DNA from: Rubrobacteraceae bacterium
GTDB lineage: Bacteria; Actinomycetota; Rubrobacteria; Rubrobacterales; Rubrobacteraceae
Length of the DNA: 8,173 nt
Reading direction: 5' to 3'
Assembly (NCBI GenBank): GCA_021156345.1
Contig: JAJNDJ010000022.1
Location: 1-8,173, forward strand
Below, in pieces: positions 1 through 4,997 of this stretch. Numbering within the stretch: the first letter of the stretch is position 1; the number at the start of each line of letters is the position of its first letter. The notes under the pieces were generated by a model. That model made no database searches. It was not told the origin of the DNA and worked only from the letters and a program-made list of their open reading frames with translations. Position numbers and translations under genes: made by a program.

Positions 1-90
1 CAGTGCTGTTACTTCGTGGCCCTGCGCTAGCGCTTCACGCATCAGAATCTGCCCAGTGGCGCCAGTGGCGCCGATGATGAGAACTTTCAC
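1..90 (-). CDS. NAD(P)-binding Rossmann-fold protein (NmrA/SDR-like), N-terminal 30 residues only
   Basis: The gene runs off the left edge of the window, so only the amino terminus is seen. The start is a GTG at 90-88, preceded by a good ribosome site (AGGAGAGGT directly upstream). The visible product begins VKVLIIGATGATGQIL and continues MREALAQGHEVTAL. A short hydrophobic beta strand (residues 2-6) leads into G7-A-T-G10-A-T-G13, the GxxGxxG dinucleotide-binding loop of atypical short-chain dehydrogenases. The following helix and the GHEV segment are typical of the NmrA-like / NAD(P)H-binding subgroup. Many such proteins act as redox-sensing regulators or quinone reductases, but the substrate cannot be told from 30 residues. 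It lies 110 nt downstream of the cupredoxin gene on the same strand and could be cotranscribed. Confidence 0.8.
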   Translation of the reverse strand, partial: MKVLIIGATGATGQILMREALAQGHEVTAL

Positions 91-110
91 ACCTCTCCTA
101 TACGTCGAGA

Positions 111-128
111 AGGAGCCTGCAAGCTCCT
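111..128 (-). other. Small hairpin upstream of the Rossmann-fold gene
   Basis: AGGAGC (111-116) and GCTCCT (123-128) form a 6-bp stem with a 6-nt loop, between the cupredoxin stop (201) and the GTG at 90. There is no T tract in either direction. It could be a weak terminator or a leader hairpin. The call rests only on base pairing. Confidence 0.3.
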
Positions 129-200
129 CCGCCTCTTCGCCCCGAGCTTACCGACTGAGCTTCGTGCCCGAGACCTAGCACCAGCAGCGTTGCCTCAGTG

Positions 201-452
201 CTACTTGACCACCACCTCGCCCCTCATGCCCGCCAGTCTGTGGCCTATGACCGGACAGTACATCTCATAGGTGCCGGGCTCTTGGAAGGTCACCGTGAGC
301 ACGCCGCTTTGTCCAGGGTTCAAGGTCTGCTCCAGTTTGGCCTCGCCTACTTCACTACCTTTGCTCCTTACACCCTTGCCGTCGATCTCCAGTGAGTGCT
401 CGGCAGAACCCTTGTTCTCAGCCTTGAAGGCGTAGGGCCCAGGCTTACTCAA
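201..452 (-). CDS. Small cupredoxin (type 1 copper protein) without signal peptide, probably 5'-truncated
   Basis: The product is a plastocyanin/azurin-like blue copper domain. With the TTG start at 452-450, the conserved features are the first ligand histidine in AEHSLEI, the PGQ loop before strand SGVLTVTF, and the C-terminal ligand cluster YCPVIGHRLAGM, where Cys-x4-His-x4-Met supplies the other three type 1 copper ligands. I chose this TTG because AAGGGGG lies about 9 nt upstream. The open frame reaches back to a TTG at 545, but that part overlaps the neighbouring membrane-protein gene. Family-like sequence (NLAEDLRGIVTL) begins exactly where that neighbour stops, near 485. No signal peptide or lipobox is present, which is odd because these proteins normally work outside the cytoplasm. 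Either the export signal was deleted or the protein is a remnant. The fold is well supported; a working start is not. Confidence 0.72.
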   Translation of the reverse strand: MSKPGPYAFKAENKGSAEHSLEIDGKGVRSKGSEVGEAKLEQTLNPGQSGVLTVTFQEPGTYEMYCPVIGHRLAGMRGEVVVK

Positions 453-483
453 AGTGACAATCCCCCTTAAGTCCTCTGCTAGA

Positions 484-711
484 TTAAATATCCCGATGCT
501 GCCTGAGGGCCAGCCACACCCCGAGCACCACCTGGGCAGCGCCAAGGACCCTCATCCTGTCCGGCTTTTCGACGAACCACATCCCGATCCTACGGGTGCT
601 CTGGGGGCCAACCACCCACAGCCGCGAATGCTCCTTGGGAGCCAGGAACTCTATGAGCCCATCCCCCACCGTAATTATCGCGAAAGCCTCTATGAGTCTC
701 CTCTTCCACAC
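484..711 (-). CDS. Small membrane protein of unknown function, 75 aa
   Basis: The GTG start at 711-709 is preferred because AGGAGGAG lies 9 nt upstream. A longer ATG form (762, 92 aa) has no ribosome site and begins right against a strong hairpin. The product has a basic start (WKRR), a hydrophobic segment (LIEAFAIITVGDGLIEFLAP), a polar middle with RLWVVGP and MWFVEKPDRMR, and a second hydrophobic stretch ending GVWLALRQHRDI. I recognise the general pattern (small protein with GDG in the first helix and a closing LALRQ), but I know no function for it. It is followed without a gap by the cupredoxin lacking a signal. The two could be cotranscribed and translationally linked, or the junction could be a deletion scar. 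Confidence 0.6.
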   Translation of the reverse strand: MWKRRLIEAFAIITVGDGLIEFLAPKEHSRLWVVGPQSTRRIGMWFVEKPDRMRVLGAAQVVLGVWLALRQHRDI

Positions 712-766
712 AGTGCTCTTCTCCTCCTGCTCTTGTGCAGCTCGAAAGCTTGCTGACTTCATTTTT

Positions 767-795
767 GGCTGAGGGGCGCAGGCTTCCCCTCAGCC
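767..795 (-). terminator. Strong hairpin, probable U-tract-less terminator after the LPXTG cupredoxin gene
   Basis: GGCTGAGGGG (767-776) and CCCCTCAGCC (786-795) form a perfect 10-bp stem with a 9-nt loop, 15 nt beyond the stop of the 811-1347 gene. In the direction of that gene the stem is followed by AAAAAT rather than a T tract. It would therefore be one of the hairpin-only terminators common in high-GC bacteria, or an mRNA-stabilising element. A T5 run sits on the plus strand before the stem, but no plus-strand gene ends here. Confidence 0.55.
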
Positions 796-810
796 ATGTA
801 GACCGCGAAG

Positions 811-1347
811 TTACGTGGCGCGTCGCTTGGCGATCACGGCAAGAATACCCAGACCCACAAGCCCCAAGGCCGCAACAACTGGCAGGGAAACCCCACCTGT
901 GTCGGGCAGCTTCGGTGACACGCTCGCCGAAGCACTCGCCGATGGGCTTGCGGATGCGGTTGCAGATGGGCTCGCGGAGGCACTCGCCGAGGGTGTGGTC
1001 ATCTCACCGCCTCCTGACACCGTAACGCTTGCCGTCATGTCGGGATGGATCGTGCACTGATAAGCGTAGGTCTCGCCCGCATCACCTTCATCGAAGGTGA
1101 AGGTGTAAGTGTCACCGGGCTGTAGGGTGGCGGAGTCGAGCTCCTTTCCGTCTGTGGAAGTGACAGTATGCGGTGCCTGTCCTTCGTTAACCCACGTGAC
1201 CGTCGTCCCCGGAGCAACGCTAAGCTGATCGGGATCAAAGAAAAAATCCTGGATCGAAACCGTCATCTCATCCTGCGCCGAGGCGGCGGGAGCACAGATC
1301 AGCATGGCTGCCATAGAGAGTATGGCCAGATACAGTAGTCGCTTCAA
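811..1347 (-). CDS. Secreted, LPXTG cell-wall-anchored cupredoxin
   Basis: This 178-aa protein carries a complete export and anchoring architecture. Residues 1-24 are a Sec signal peptide (KR, then hydrophobic core, then APAASA before Gln25). Residues about 28-110 are a cupredoxin domain with His60 (APHTV), Cys98, His101 and Met104 in YQCTIHPDM, the four type 1 copper ligands in Cys-x2-His-x2-Met spacing. Residues about 116-146 are a Ser/Ala/Thr/Pro low-complexity spacer. LPDTG (147-151) is a sortase motif, followed by a hydrophobic helix (153-173) and a KRR tail. It should be a wall-attached electron-transfer or copper-binding protein. The start codon is TTG (1347-1345) with AAGGAGGA just upstream; no ATG fits the signal peptide. 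A hairpin at 767-795 probably ends the transcript. Redox partner and sortase are not in the window. Confidence 0.92.
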   Translation of the reverse strand: MKRLLYLAILSMAAMLICAPAASAQDEMTVSIQDFFFDPDQLSVAPGTTVTWVNEGQAPHTVTSTDGKELDSATLQPGDTYTFTFDEGDAGETYAYQCTIHPDMTASVTVSGGGEMTTPSASASASPSATASASPSASASASVSPKLPDTGGVSLPVVAALGLVGLGILAVIAKRRAT

Positions 1348-1386
1348 GGCTCCTCCTTACCTTAGTTGTTTTCGATTGCGTCCCAT

Positions 1387-1406
1387 GAAAGGCGCCTGCA
1401 CCTTTC
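1387..1406 (-). other. Hairpin in the leader region of the LPXTG cupredoxin gene
   Basis: On the minus strand GAAAGGTG pairs with CGCCTTTC across a 4-nt loop, giving 8 pairs with one G-T wobble, about 40 nt upstream of the TTG start. It could be an operator dyad for a regulator or a leader structure. I see no clear -35/-10 pair around it, so its role is open. Confidence 0.3.
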
Positions 1407-1495
1407 CCGGTCGAGAGGTTGAGGGGACGCCCTGCGCTACGACGTTACCTCTTACCTTTCCCTTGCTAAATTGGAGGTTTTCTCATCGATACTCC

Positions 1496-1513
1496 GCTCC
1501 GCAAGGACGGAGC
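1496..1513 (-). terminator. Possible hairpin terminator after the 1524-1910 gene
   Basis: GCTCCG (1496-1501) and CGGAGC (1508-1513) form a 6-bp stem with a 6-nt loop, starting 10 nt after the TAA at 1526-1524. No T tract follows on the minus strand. The position fits a terminator; the strength is modest. Confidence 0.4.
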
Positions 1514-1523
1514 AGCAAACCTC

Positions 1524-1910
1524 TTAGAGCCGAAACACCCCAAGCAATGATCGCTCCTCAGAGGCCACAGCCAACCAGGGACGATCGTCGCCGATCCAGG
1601 AGCAGATAACGCCCTGCCTCCGAGCGTTTGAGAGCACCATCATCAAGACGCTCGCCCCGAAGGAGCAAGCTAACACTAGCATCGTCAGTAGATAGGCGTT
1701 CACAGGATCCCTATCTGCCTCCTGTACTTCCTCCGCTGGCGTCAGCGGGTAGCTTCGGTCTGGCAAAGGAGCGGGAGCATTCGCTCCTCGATCCACGTGC
1801 CCCACATTCGTCCCCGCAAGTGCAGAAGGCACGTCGGGGTCGGTGACTGGCAAGGAGAGCAAGACCCCGAGGCAGCAGAGCATGATCCCCGCCAACAGGA
1901 GGAGGACCAA
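1524..1910 (-). CDS. Two-helix membrane protein of unknown function
   Basis: The 128-aa form starts at a TTG (1910-1908). It has a hydrophobic helix at residues 1-20 (VLLLLAGIMLCCLGVLL), a Pro/Asp/Ala-rich outer loop of about 50 residues, a second helix near 72-92 (AYLLTMLVLACSFGASVLMM), and a polar C-terminal tail beginning NARRQG and ending SLLGVFRL. No ribosome site precedes the TTG. An in-frame CTG at 1943-1941 is preceded by AAGGAGA at 8 nt and would add RLAKQPTINR, giving the positive flank expected before the first helix. That CTG may be the true start, and an in-frame TAG two codons above it rules out anything longer. I do not recognise the family. The topology suggests both termini inside and the loop outside. 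Confidence 0.6.
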   Translation of the reverse strand: MVLLLLAGIMLCCLGVLLSLPVTDPDVPSALAGTNVGHVDRGANAPAPLPDRSYPLTPAEEVQEADRDPVNAYLLTMLVLACSFGASVLMMVLSNARRQGVICSWIGDDRPWLAVASEERSLLGVFRL

Positions 1911-2000
1911 TCGGTTGATCGTTGGCTGCTTTGCTAGGCGCAGACCCTATTCTCCTTCTCTGGCCTCTTGGTGGCCTAAAGGTAGCGAGTCCTAGTCGCG

Positions 2001-2116
2001 AGCTACCTGCCACAACCCTTACAAGACATCTGTCCATATTTACGTACGGACGGTTCTGGTTGGATTGTCTGCCCATAATAAATTGTTGGATGTGTATAGG
2101 AGGAGGGCAGGTAGCT
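2001..2116. repeat. 11-bp inverted repeat flanking a 94-nt A/T-rich core
   Basis: AGCTACCTGCC at 2001-2011 is the exact reverse complement of GGCAGGTAGCT at 2106-2116. A partial third copy (GGTAGC, 1981-1986) lies just outside and can itself pair with GCTACC at 2003-2008. No coding capacity is visible inside. The size and shape would suit a miniature inverted-repeat element or a paired regulator site, but no target duplication is evident. Confidence 0.35.
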
Positions 2117-2237
2117 ATACTGCGCCTTAACGCGGCGTCGGCTAGGCCACGCAACGCACGCAGCATACTCTTGTTTGAGGGGAGTGTATGTGCTCAACTG
2201 CGCCAAAACCGCCCGAACTTCGTAGAACGCCGTAAAG

Positions 2238-2269
2238 CGGAAGTCCAAGCCGAGATGCACGGACTTCCG
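2238..2269. other. Perfect 9-bp hairpin in intergenic DNA
   Basis: CGGAAGTCC (2238-2246) pairs with GGACTTCCG (2261-2269) over a 14-nt loop. It has no T tract on either side and no gene ends within 200 nt. It may be a relic terminator or part of an unrecognised structured element. Confidence 0.4.
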
Positions 2270-2335
2270 AAGATTCACCTACATAAAGAGTAAGCGATGT
2301 ATTCTTGTGGCCGTAATATAGTTCTTGGCCAAACG

Positions 2336-2357
2336 GGTTGCAGTACGGTTGCTGTAA
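2336..2357 (+). repeat. Tandem 11-bp imperfect repeat GGTTGC(A/T)GTA
   Basis: GGTTGCAGTAC is followed immediately by GGTTGCTGTAA. The first unit, extended to GGTTGCAGTACG (12 bp), occurs again at 4986-4997 in the same orientation, beyond the MFS/MarR operon and the luciferase-like remnant. This could be a binding-site repeat or the flank of a mobilised segment. Confidence 0.4.
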
Positions 2358-2417
2358 ATTAGGCTCAAGCGAGTTCTGCCGGACTTACGTTTTCCTGCAA
2401 ATCGCAACAAAATGAAG

Positions 2418-2463
2418 AGCCGACGAGCGGACTCGAACCGCTGACCCAATCTCCAGCTACGAG
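2418..2463 (-). pseudogene. 3' fragment of a tRNA gene, Thr-like
   Basis: On the minus strand, 2442-2426 reads AGCGG-TTCGAGT-CCGCT, a perfect T arm (5-bp stem, 7-nt TTCRANY loop). It is preceded by GGGTC as variable loop and followed by CGTCGGC-T, a typical 3' acceptor strand plus discriminator, without encoded CCA. This matches the 3' half of bacterial tRNA-Thr genes. CTCGTAG at 2463-2457 could be the old anticodon loop (CGT), but about 4 extra bases separate it from the variable loop. No D arm and no GCCGACG 5' acceptor strand can be found in the 60 nt upstream. It is a remnant, not a working tRNA. Such 3' fragments commonly mark integration or excision boundaries. Confidence 0.65.
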
Positions 2464-2477
2464 TGATCGGTCATGCG

Positions 2478-2502
2478 TTGCAGAAGCTTGCACGGGTTTG
2501 CA
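2478..2502. repeat. Three TTGCA boxes at exact 10-bp spacing
   Basis: TTGCA occurs at 2478-2482, 2488-2492 and 2498-2502, one helical turn apart, between the tRNA fragment and the MFS stop codon. The arrangement resembles a multimeric DNA-binding site. No protein can be assigned. Confidence 0.35.
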
Positions 2503-2514
2503 AATGCCCCTTAT

Positions 2515-4164
2515 CTAAGGGGATTTCTTTTCTGTGCCTTGTGTTGCACCGTATTGCGTTCCCGGTGGTGTCAGGGTGGTGTCAATCGGGTCAGAATCTC
2601 GTGCGTCGGCGTCGCCATGCTCCGTCGTGTCTCCTTCTATGTCGGCGAAGGCGACGGTGCGAAGGGGCAGCTCCTTTATGAAGAAGGTGGCAACGAAGGC
2701 GATCGCCAAGATTGGCAGCCCGGCGACGAACACGGGGTGCATCGCAGCGGCAAGCCCCTCCCTGATGCCCGTCGCCACGGCCTCCGGGAGCTGGCCCAGG
2801 GTGTTGGGGTCGAGCACCGTCCCGACTCCGCCCCCTTCGGAGAGCTTCGCTGCCTGTGGGCCCTCCAGCGCCTGCGGCGGCAGGTGCTTGGGGATCTCGG
2901 TCTTTATGCCGTTGGTCATGATGGTCCCGAAGATCGCCGTGCCTAGGGTAGCCCCCAGCGAGCGCGAGAGCTGTGTGGTGGAGGTGGCGACACCGAGGTC
3001 CTCACGCGAGGTGGCGTTCTGCACCACGAGAGTGTAGGTCTGCAGGACGGCCCCGAGCCCCAAGCCGACAACGACCATGTCTAGCGTGAGCTCGGTCTGC
3101 GTCGAGCCGTACACCAGACGCGTGAGCAGGTAGTAGCCGGCCCCCATGATGAGCAGCCCCGCAAGCATGAACCCCTTGTAGCGCCCCGTGCGGGTGATGA
3201 GCCTTCCCACAACGATGCTCACCACGATGATCGACGCCGTCAGGGGGATGAGAACAGCGCCCGAGTTGGTAACGTTCACCCCGATGACACCCTGAGCATA
3301 GACGGGGATGAAGAAGATCGCCCCGAACATGCACATAGCGATAGCCAGGTTAGAGATGTTCGAGAGGGTGAAGATGGAGTTCTTCCACAGCCTCAAGGGC
3401 AGCACCGGCTCCTCGGTGTAGTACTCGTTGATAAGGAACCCGATCAGGATGAGCGCGCCGACAACGTACAGCGAGACGATCCGCCAGGAGTCCCACGAGT
3501 AGGTGGTGCCTCCCCAGGTTGTTGCGAGCAGTACCGCAACTAGCGCGAGCGGAAGGGCAGTGAAGCCGACGTAGTCCAGCCTGTGCCTCCTGGGCGTGTG
3601 CGGAACGTGGAGGTAGGCGACGATGAACACGAGCGCCGCGACGCCGAAAGGCAGGTTCACGTAGAAGAGCCACCGCCAGGAGAAGTTGTCGGTGATCCAA
3701 CCACCGACTAGCGGTCCCGCGATGGAGGCGATTCCAAAGACGGCTCCTATGTAGCCCATGTACCTTCCGCGCTCGCGGGCGCTTATGATGTCGCCGATAA
3801 TGGTCTGGGAGAGGGGCATGATAGTGCCCATCCCAAAGCCCTGCACGGCGCGGGCGGCGACCAGCCACCAGAAGCCCTGTGCCACTCCGGCGAGAATGGA
3901 CCCCAGCATGAAAACCGCTATCCCCGCGATGTAGAAACCGCGCCTACCGTAAATGTCGGAGAGTTTGCCGATGACCGGGACGGTCACGGCGGAGGCGAGG
4001 AGTGCCGATGTGGCGATCCAGGAGTAATGCTCTATGCCACCCAACTCCGAGACTATGACGGGCATCGCAGGAGAGACTATAGTTTGGCTGACCGCTGCCA
4101 CCAGCATGCCGAGCATCAGCCCGACGAAGATCACATTCTTGTAGCCGGTTCCGTTTTTTGCCAT
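2515..4164 (-). CDS. MFS drug exporter, DHA2 family (EmrB/QacA type), 14 membrane segments
   Basis: This 549-aa protein is the usual length for DHA2 proton-coupled multidrug antiporters. Motif A of the first cytoplasmic loop is G66-KLSD-IYGRR75. The motif B region is RAVQGFGMG (105-113), and the motif C region GIASIAGPLVGG (144-155) is typical of drug/H+ antiporters. NFSWRWLFYVNLPFG (160-174) and QNATSREDLG (382-391) are DHA2 hallmarks. About fourteen hydrophobic helices can be traced, the last near 475-497, with a polar Asp/Thr-rich cytoplasmic tail. The first-helix motif reads VSQTIVSPAMP, with Ser26 where many relatives have Asp. ATG 4164 is preceded by GGGGAG. The gene begins 9 nt after the MarR stop and is surely cotranscribed with it. 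The substrate is unknown. Confidence 0.95.
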   Translation of the reverse strand: MAKNGTGYKNVIFVGLMLGMLVAAVSQTIVSPAMPVIVSELGGIEHYSWIATSALLASAVTVPVIGKLSDIYGRRGFYIAGIAVFMLGSILAGVAQGFWWLVAARAVQGFGMGTIMPLSQTIIGDIISARERGRYMGYIGAVFGIASIAGPLVGGWITDNFSWRWLFYVNLPFGVAALVFIVAYLHVPHTPRRHRLDYVGFTALPLALVAVLLATTWGGTTYSWDSWRIVSLYVVGALILIGFLINEYYTEEPVLPLRLWKNSIFTLSNISNLAIAMCMFGAIFFIPVYAQGVIGVNVTNSGAVLIPLTASIIVVSIVVGRLITRTGRYKGFMLAGLLIMGAGYYLLTRLVYGSTQTELTLDMVVVGLGLGAVLQTYTLVVQNATSREDLGVATSTTQLSRSLGATLGTAIFGTIMTNGIKTEIPKHLPPQALEGPQAAKLSEGGGVGTVLDPNTLGQLPEAVATGIREGLAAAMHPVFVAGLPILAIAFVATFFIKELPLRTVAFADIEGDTTEHGDADARDSDPIDTTLTPPGTQYGATQGTEKKSP

Positions 4165-4173
4165 CTACTCCCC

Positions 4174-4638
4174 TCAGTCCATCATCAGCCGGGAGACGAC
4201 GCCAAGCGCCCGCCGGAATTCCGCCAGCTCCTCTTGTGCAAACTCCTGCCGGAGACGCTCCTCGAACCCCTCACGACGCTCCTGGCGGCTCTCGATCAGG
4301 AGCCGTCCCTCCGGAGAGATGTGCAATCTCACCACCCGGTTGTCCTCCGGATCTCGCTTCCTGCGCAACAAACCCTCCCCCTCAAGCCTCTGCGCAAGGC
4401 GCGTGATGCGCGAGGGGTCGACCTCGAACCGATGACTAACCTCTCCCTGGCTTATCCCGTCCTCCTCGATGAGCATGGTCAGGAGGAACCACGTCGCCGC
4501 ACTCAGGCCCACCTCGCGCTCGAAGGCGTGCTTCATCCTCCAAAAGGCGAGACCCAAAAGGGGCATCAACGAGCCGTCGCCCGCCACCTTCTCCGCCAGC
4601 ATCTCGCCCTTCTTCTCCGCATGTTCGTTATCTAGCAT
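4174..4638 (-). CDS. MarR-family regulator of the adjacent MFS exporter
   Basis: The 154-aa product starts at ATG 4638-4636, with AGAGGTGA 7 nt upstream. The open frame extends to 4731, but those extra codons run through the promoter. It has an N-terminal helix (about 12-45), a winged helix-turn-helix at 48-108 (SQGEVSHRFEVDP, then SRITRLAQRLEGEGLL), a wing RKRDPEDNRVVRLHIS (93-108) with the conserved basic/acidic pattern, and C-terminal dimerisation helices (112-152). MarR proteins bind palindromes as dimers and release them on binding small phenolic or drug-like ligands. The gene lies first in an operon with the MFS exporter, and a dyad overlies its promoter. Autorepression relieved by an exported compound is therefore the likely logic. 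Confidence 0.93.
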   Translation of the reverse strand: MLDNEHAEKKGEMLAEKVAGDGSLMPLLGLAFWRMKHAFEREVGLSAATWFLLTMLIEEDGISQGEVSHRFEVDPSRITRLAQRLEGEGLLRRKRDPEDNRVVRLHISPEGRLLIESRQERREGFEERLRQEFAQEELAEFRRALGVVSRLMMD

Positions 4639-4669
4639 CTCGTAGTCACCTCTAGATTTAATTGATAGC

Positions 4670-4700
4670 GCAAGTATAAATGCGAAACTTGCTGTGTCAA
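4670..4700 (-). promoter_or_regulatory. Sigma-70-type promoter with overlapping MarR operator dyad
   Basis: On the minus strand a perfect -35 TTGACA (4700-4695) is separated by 16 nt from -10 TATACT (4678-4673). Transcription would start near 4666 and leave a leader of about 28 nt carrying the ribosome site of the MarR gene. The inverted repeat GCAAGT (4670-4675) / ACTTGC (4687-4692), with an 11-nt centre, covers the spacer and -10 box, where a bound MarR dimer would block RNA polymerase. The dyad is seen directly; its use by this MarR is inference. Confidence 0.8.
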
Positions 4701-4729
4701 CGAAAGTTTGCCTAGCATTCCGGATTACC

Positions 4730-4972
4730 ATGGAGCTGGCCTGGGTTCGAATTCGTAGCGGAAAGCCCGGGCCGCTGCCGAGCTCTGAAGAGGCCCTCGG
4801 CTATCCGTACACGCCAGCCGAACGCCGGTTAGCCGACACCTACCGCTCGATGCAGGTCGTAGGTGACCCTCAGACCGTACGAACAAGAATCGAGGAGCTC
4901 GCCGAACATACGGCGGCCGACGAGGTCGGTTTTCGACGATTCGGCAGCCTCACTTTGTCCAGTGCGTACTAG
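4730..4972 (+). pseudogene. Remnant of a luciferase-like flavin-dependent monooxygenase (C-terminal part)
   Basis: Translated from the ATG at 4730, residues run MELAWVRIRSGKPGPLPS, then EEALGYPYTPAERRLAD, then VVGDPQTVRTRIEELAEHT and AADEV. This is the C-terminal region of bacterial LLM-class oxidoreductases (the RxGRPGPLPSPEEA and VVGDPETVRARIEEL segments). An intact enzyme is about 320-350 aa; here roughly the first 250 residues are missing. After AADEV the frame loses family character (GFRRFGSLTLSSAY) and stops at 4972, so the extreme C terminus is gone too. The 5' break lies about 30 nt from the -35 box of the MarR/MFS promoter, so this is probably a casualty of the event that brought the two together. 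It is not expected to make a working enzyme. Confidence 0.72.
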
Positions 4973-4985
4973 CTTGTACTAGCCC

Positions 4986-4997
4986 GGTTGCAGTACG
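4986..4997 (+). repeat. Second copy of the 12-bp direct repeat GGTTGCAGTACG
   Basis: It is identical to 2336-2347 and in the same orientation. The pair brackets 2.65 kb holding the tRNA fragment, the MFS and MarR genes and the luciferase-like remnant. A short exact repeat could be chance, or a trace of insertion or recombination. Confidence 0.35.

Larger units (their letters stand above)
1911..2416. other. Gene-poor, lower-GC intergenic stretch with inverted repeats
   Basis: No frame here looks like a real protein: the open frames are short, biased to no family and lack ribosome sites. Visible structure includes an 11-bp inverted repeat, AGCTACCTGCC (2001-2011) and GGCAGGTAGCT (2106-2116), with an A/T-rich middle. 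There is also a 9-bp hairpin at 2238-2269 and a tandem repeat GGTTGCAGTAC/GGTTGCTGTAA at 2336-2357. Base composition is lower in GC than the genes around it. This could be decayed mobile or island DNA, but no transposase or integrase fragment can be read. Confidence 0.5.

Noticed and set aside
712..762. ATG start at 762 for the small membrane protein
   Set aside because: It has no ribosome site and sits 4 nt from a strong hairpin. The GTG at 711 has AGGAGGAG at 9 nt.
900..1010. Possible CRISPR or tandem-repeat array
   Set aside because: The units are short, irregular and in frame with the Ser/Ala/Pro spacer; no repeat-spacer architecture.
815..1060. Plus-strand frame with an ALADGLADAVADG repeat
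   Set aside because: It is the reverse complement of the Ser/Ala/Pro spacer of the LPXTG cupredoxin. The repeat comes from low-complexity DNA, not from a second gene.
1922..2293. Open frames on both strands in the gene-poor region (1922-2293 plus, 2003-2278 and 1711-2166 minus)
   Set aside because: No recognisable motif, membrane segment or ribosome site; Cys/Arg-rich random-looking translations.
2534..3037. Plus-strand open frames opposite the MFS gene
   Set aside because: Compositional shadows of the MFS gene; the minus frame is a complete 14-helix transporter.
4639..4731. 31 extra N-terminal codons in the open frame of the first MarR gene
   Set aside because: They run through the -10/-35 boxes and the operator. 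The ATG at 4638 has the ribosome site and gives the usual MarR length.
4742..4758. GGTTCGAATTC resembling a tRNA T-loop
   Set aside because: The flanking bases do not form a T stem, and the stretch lies inside the luciferase-like coding remnant.
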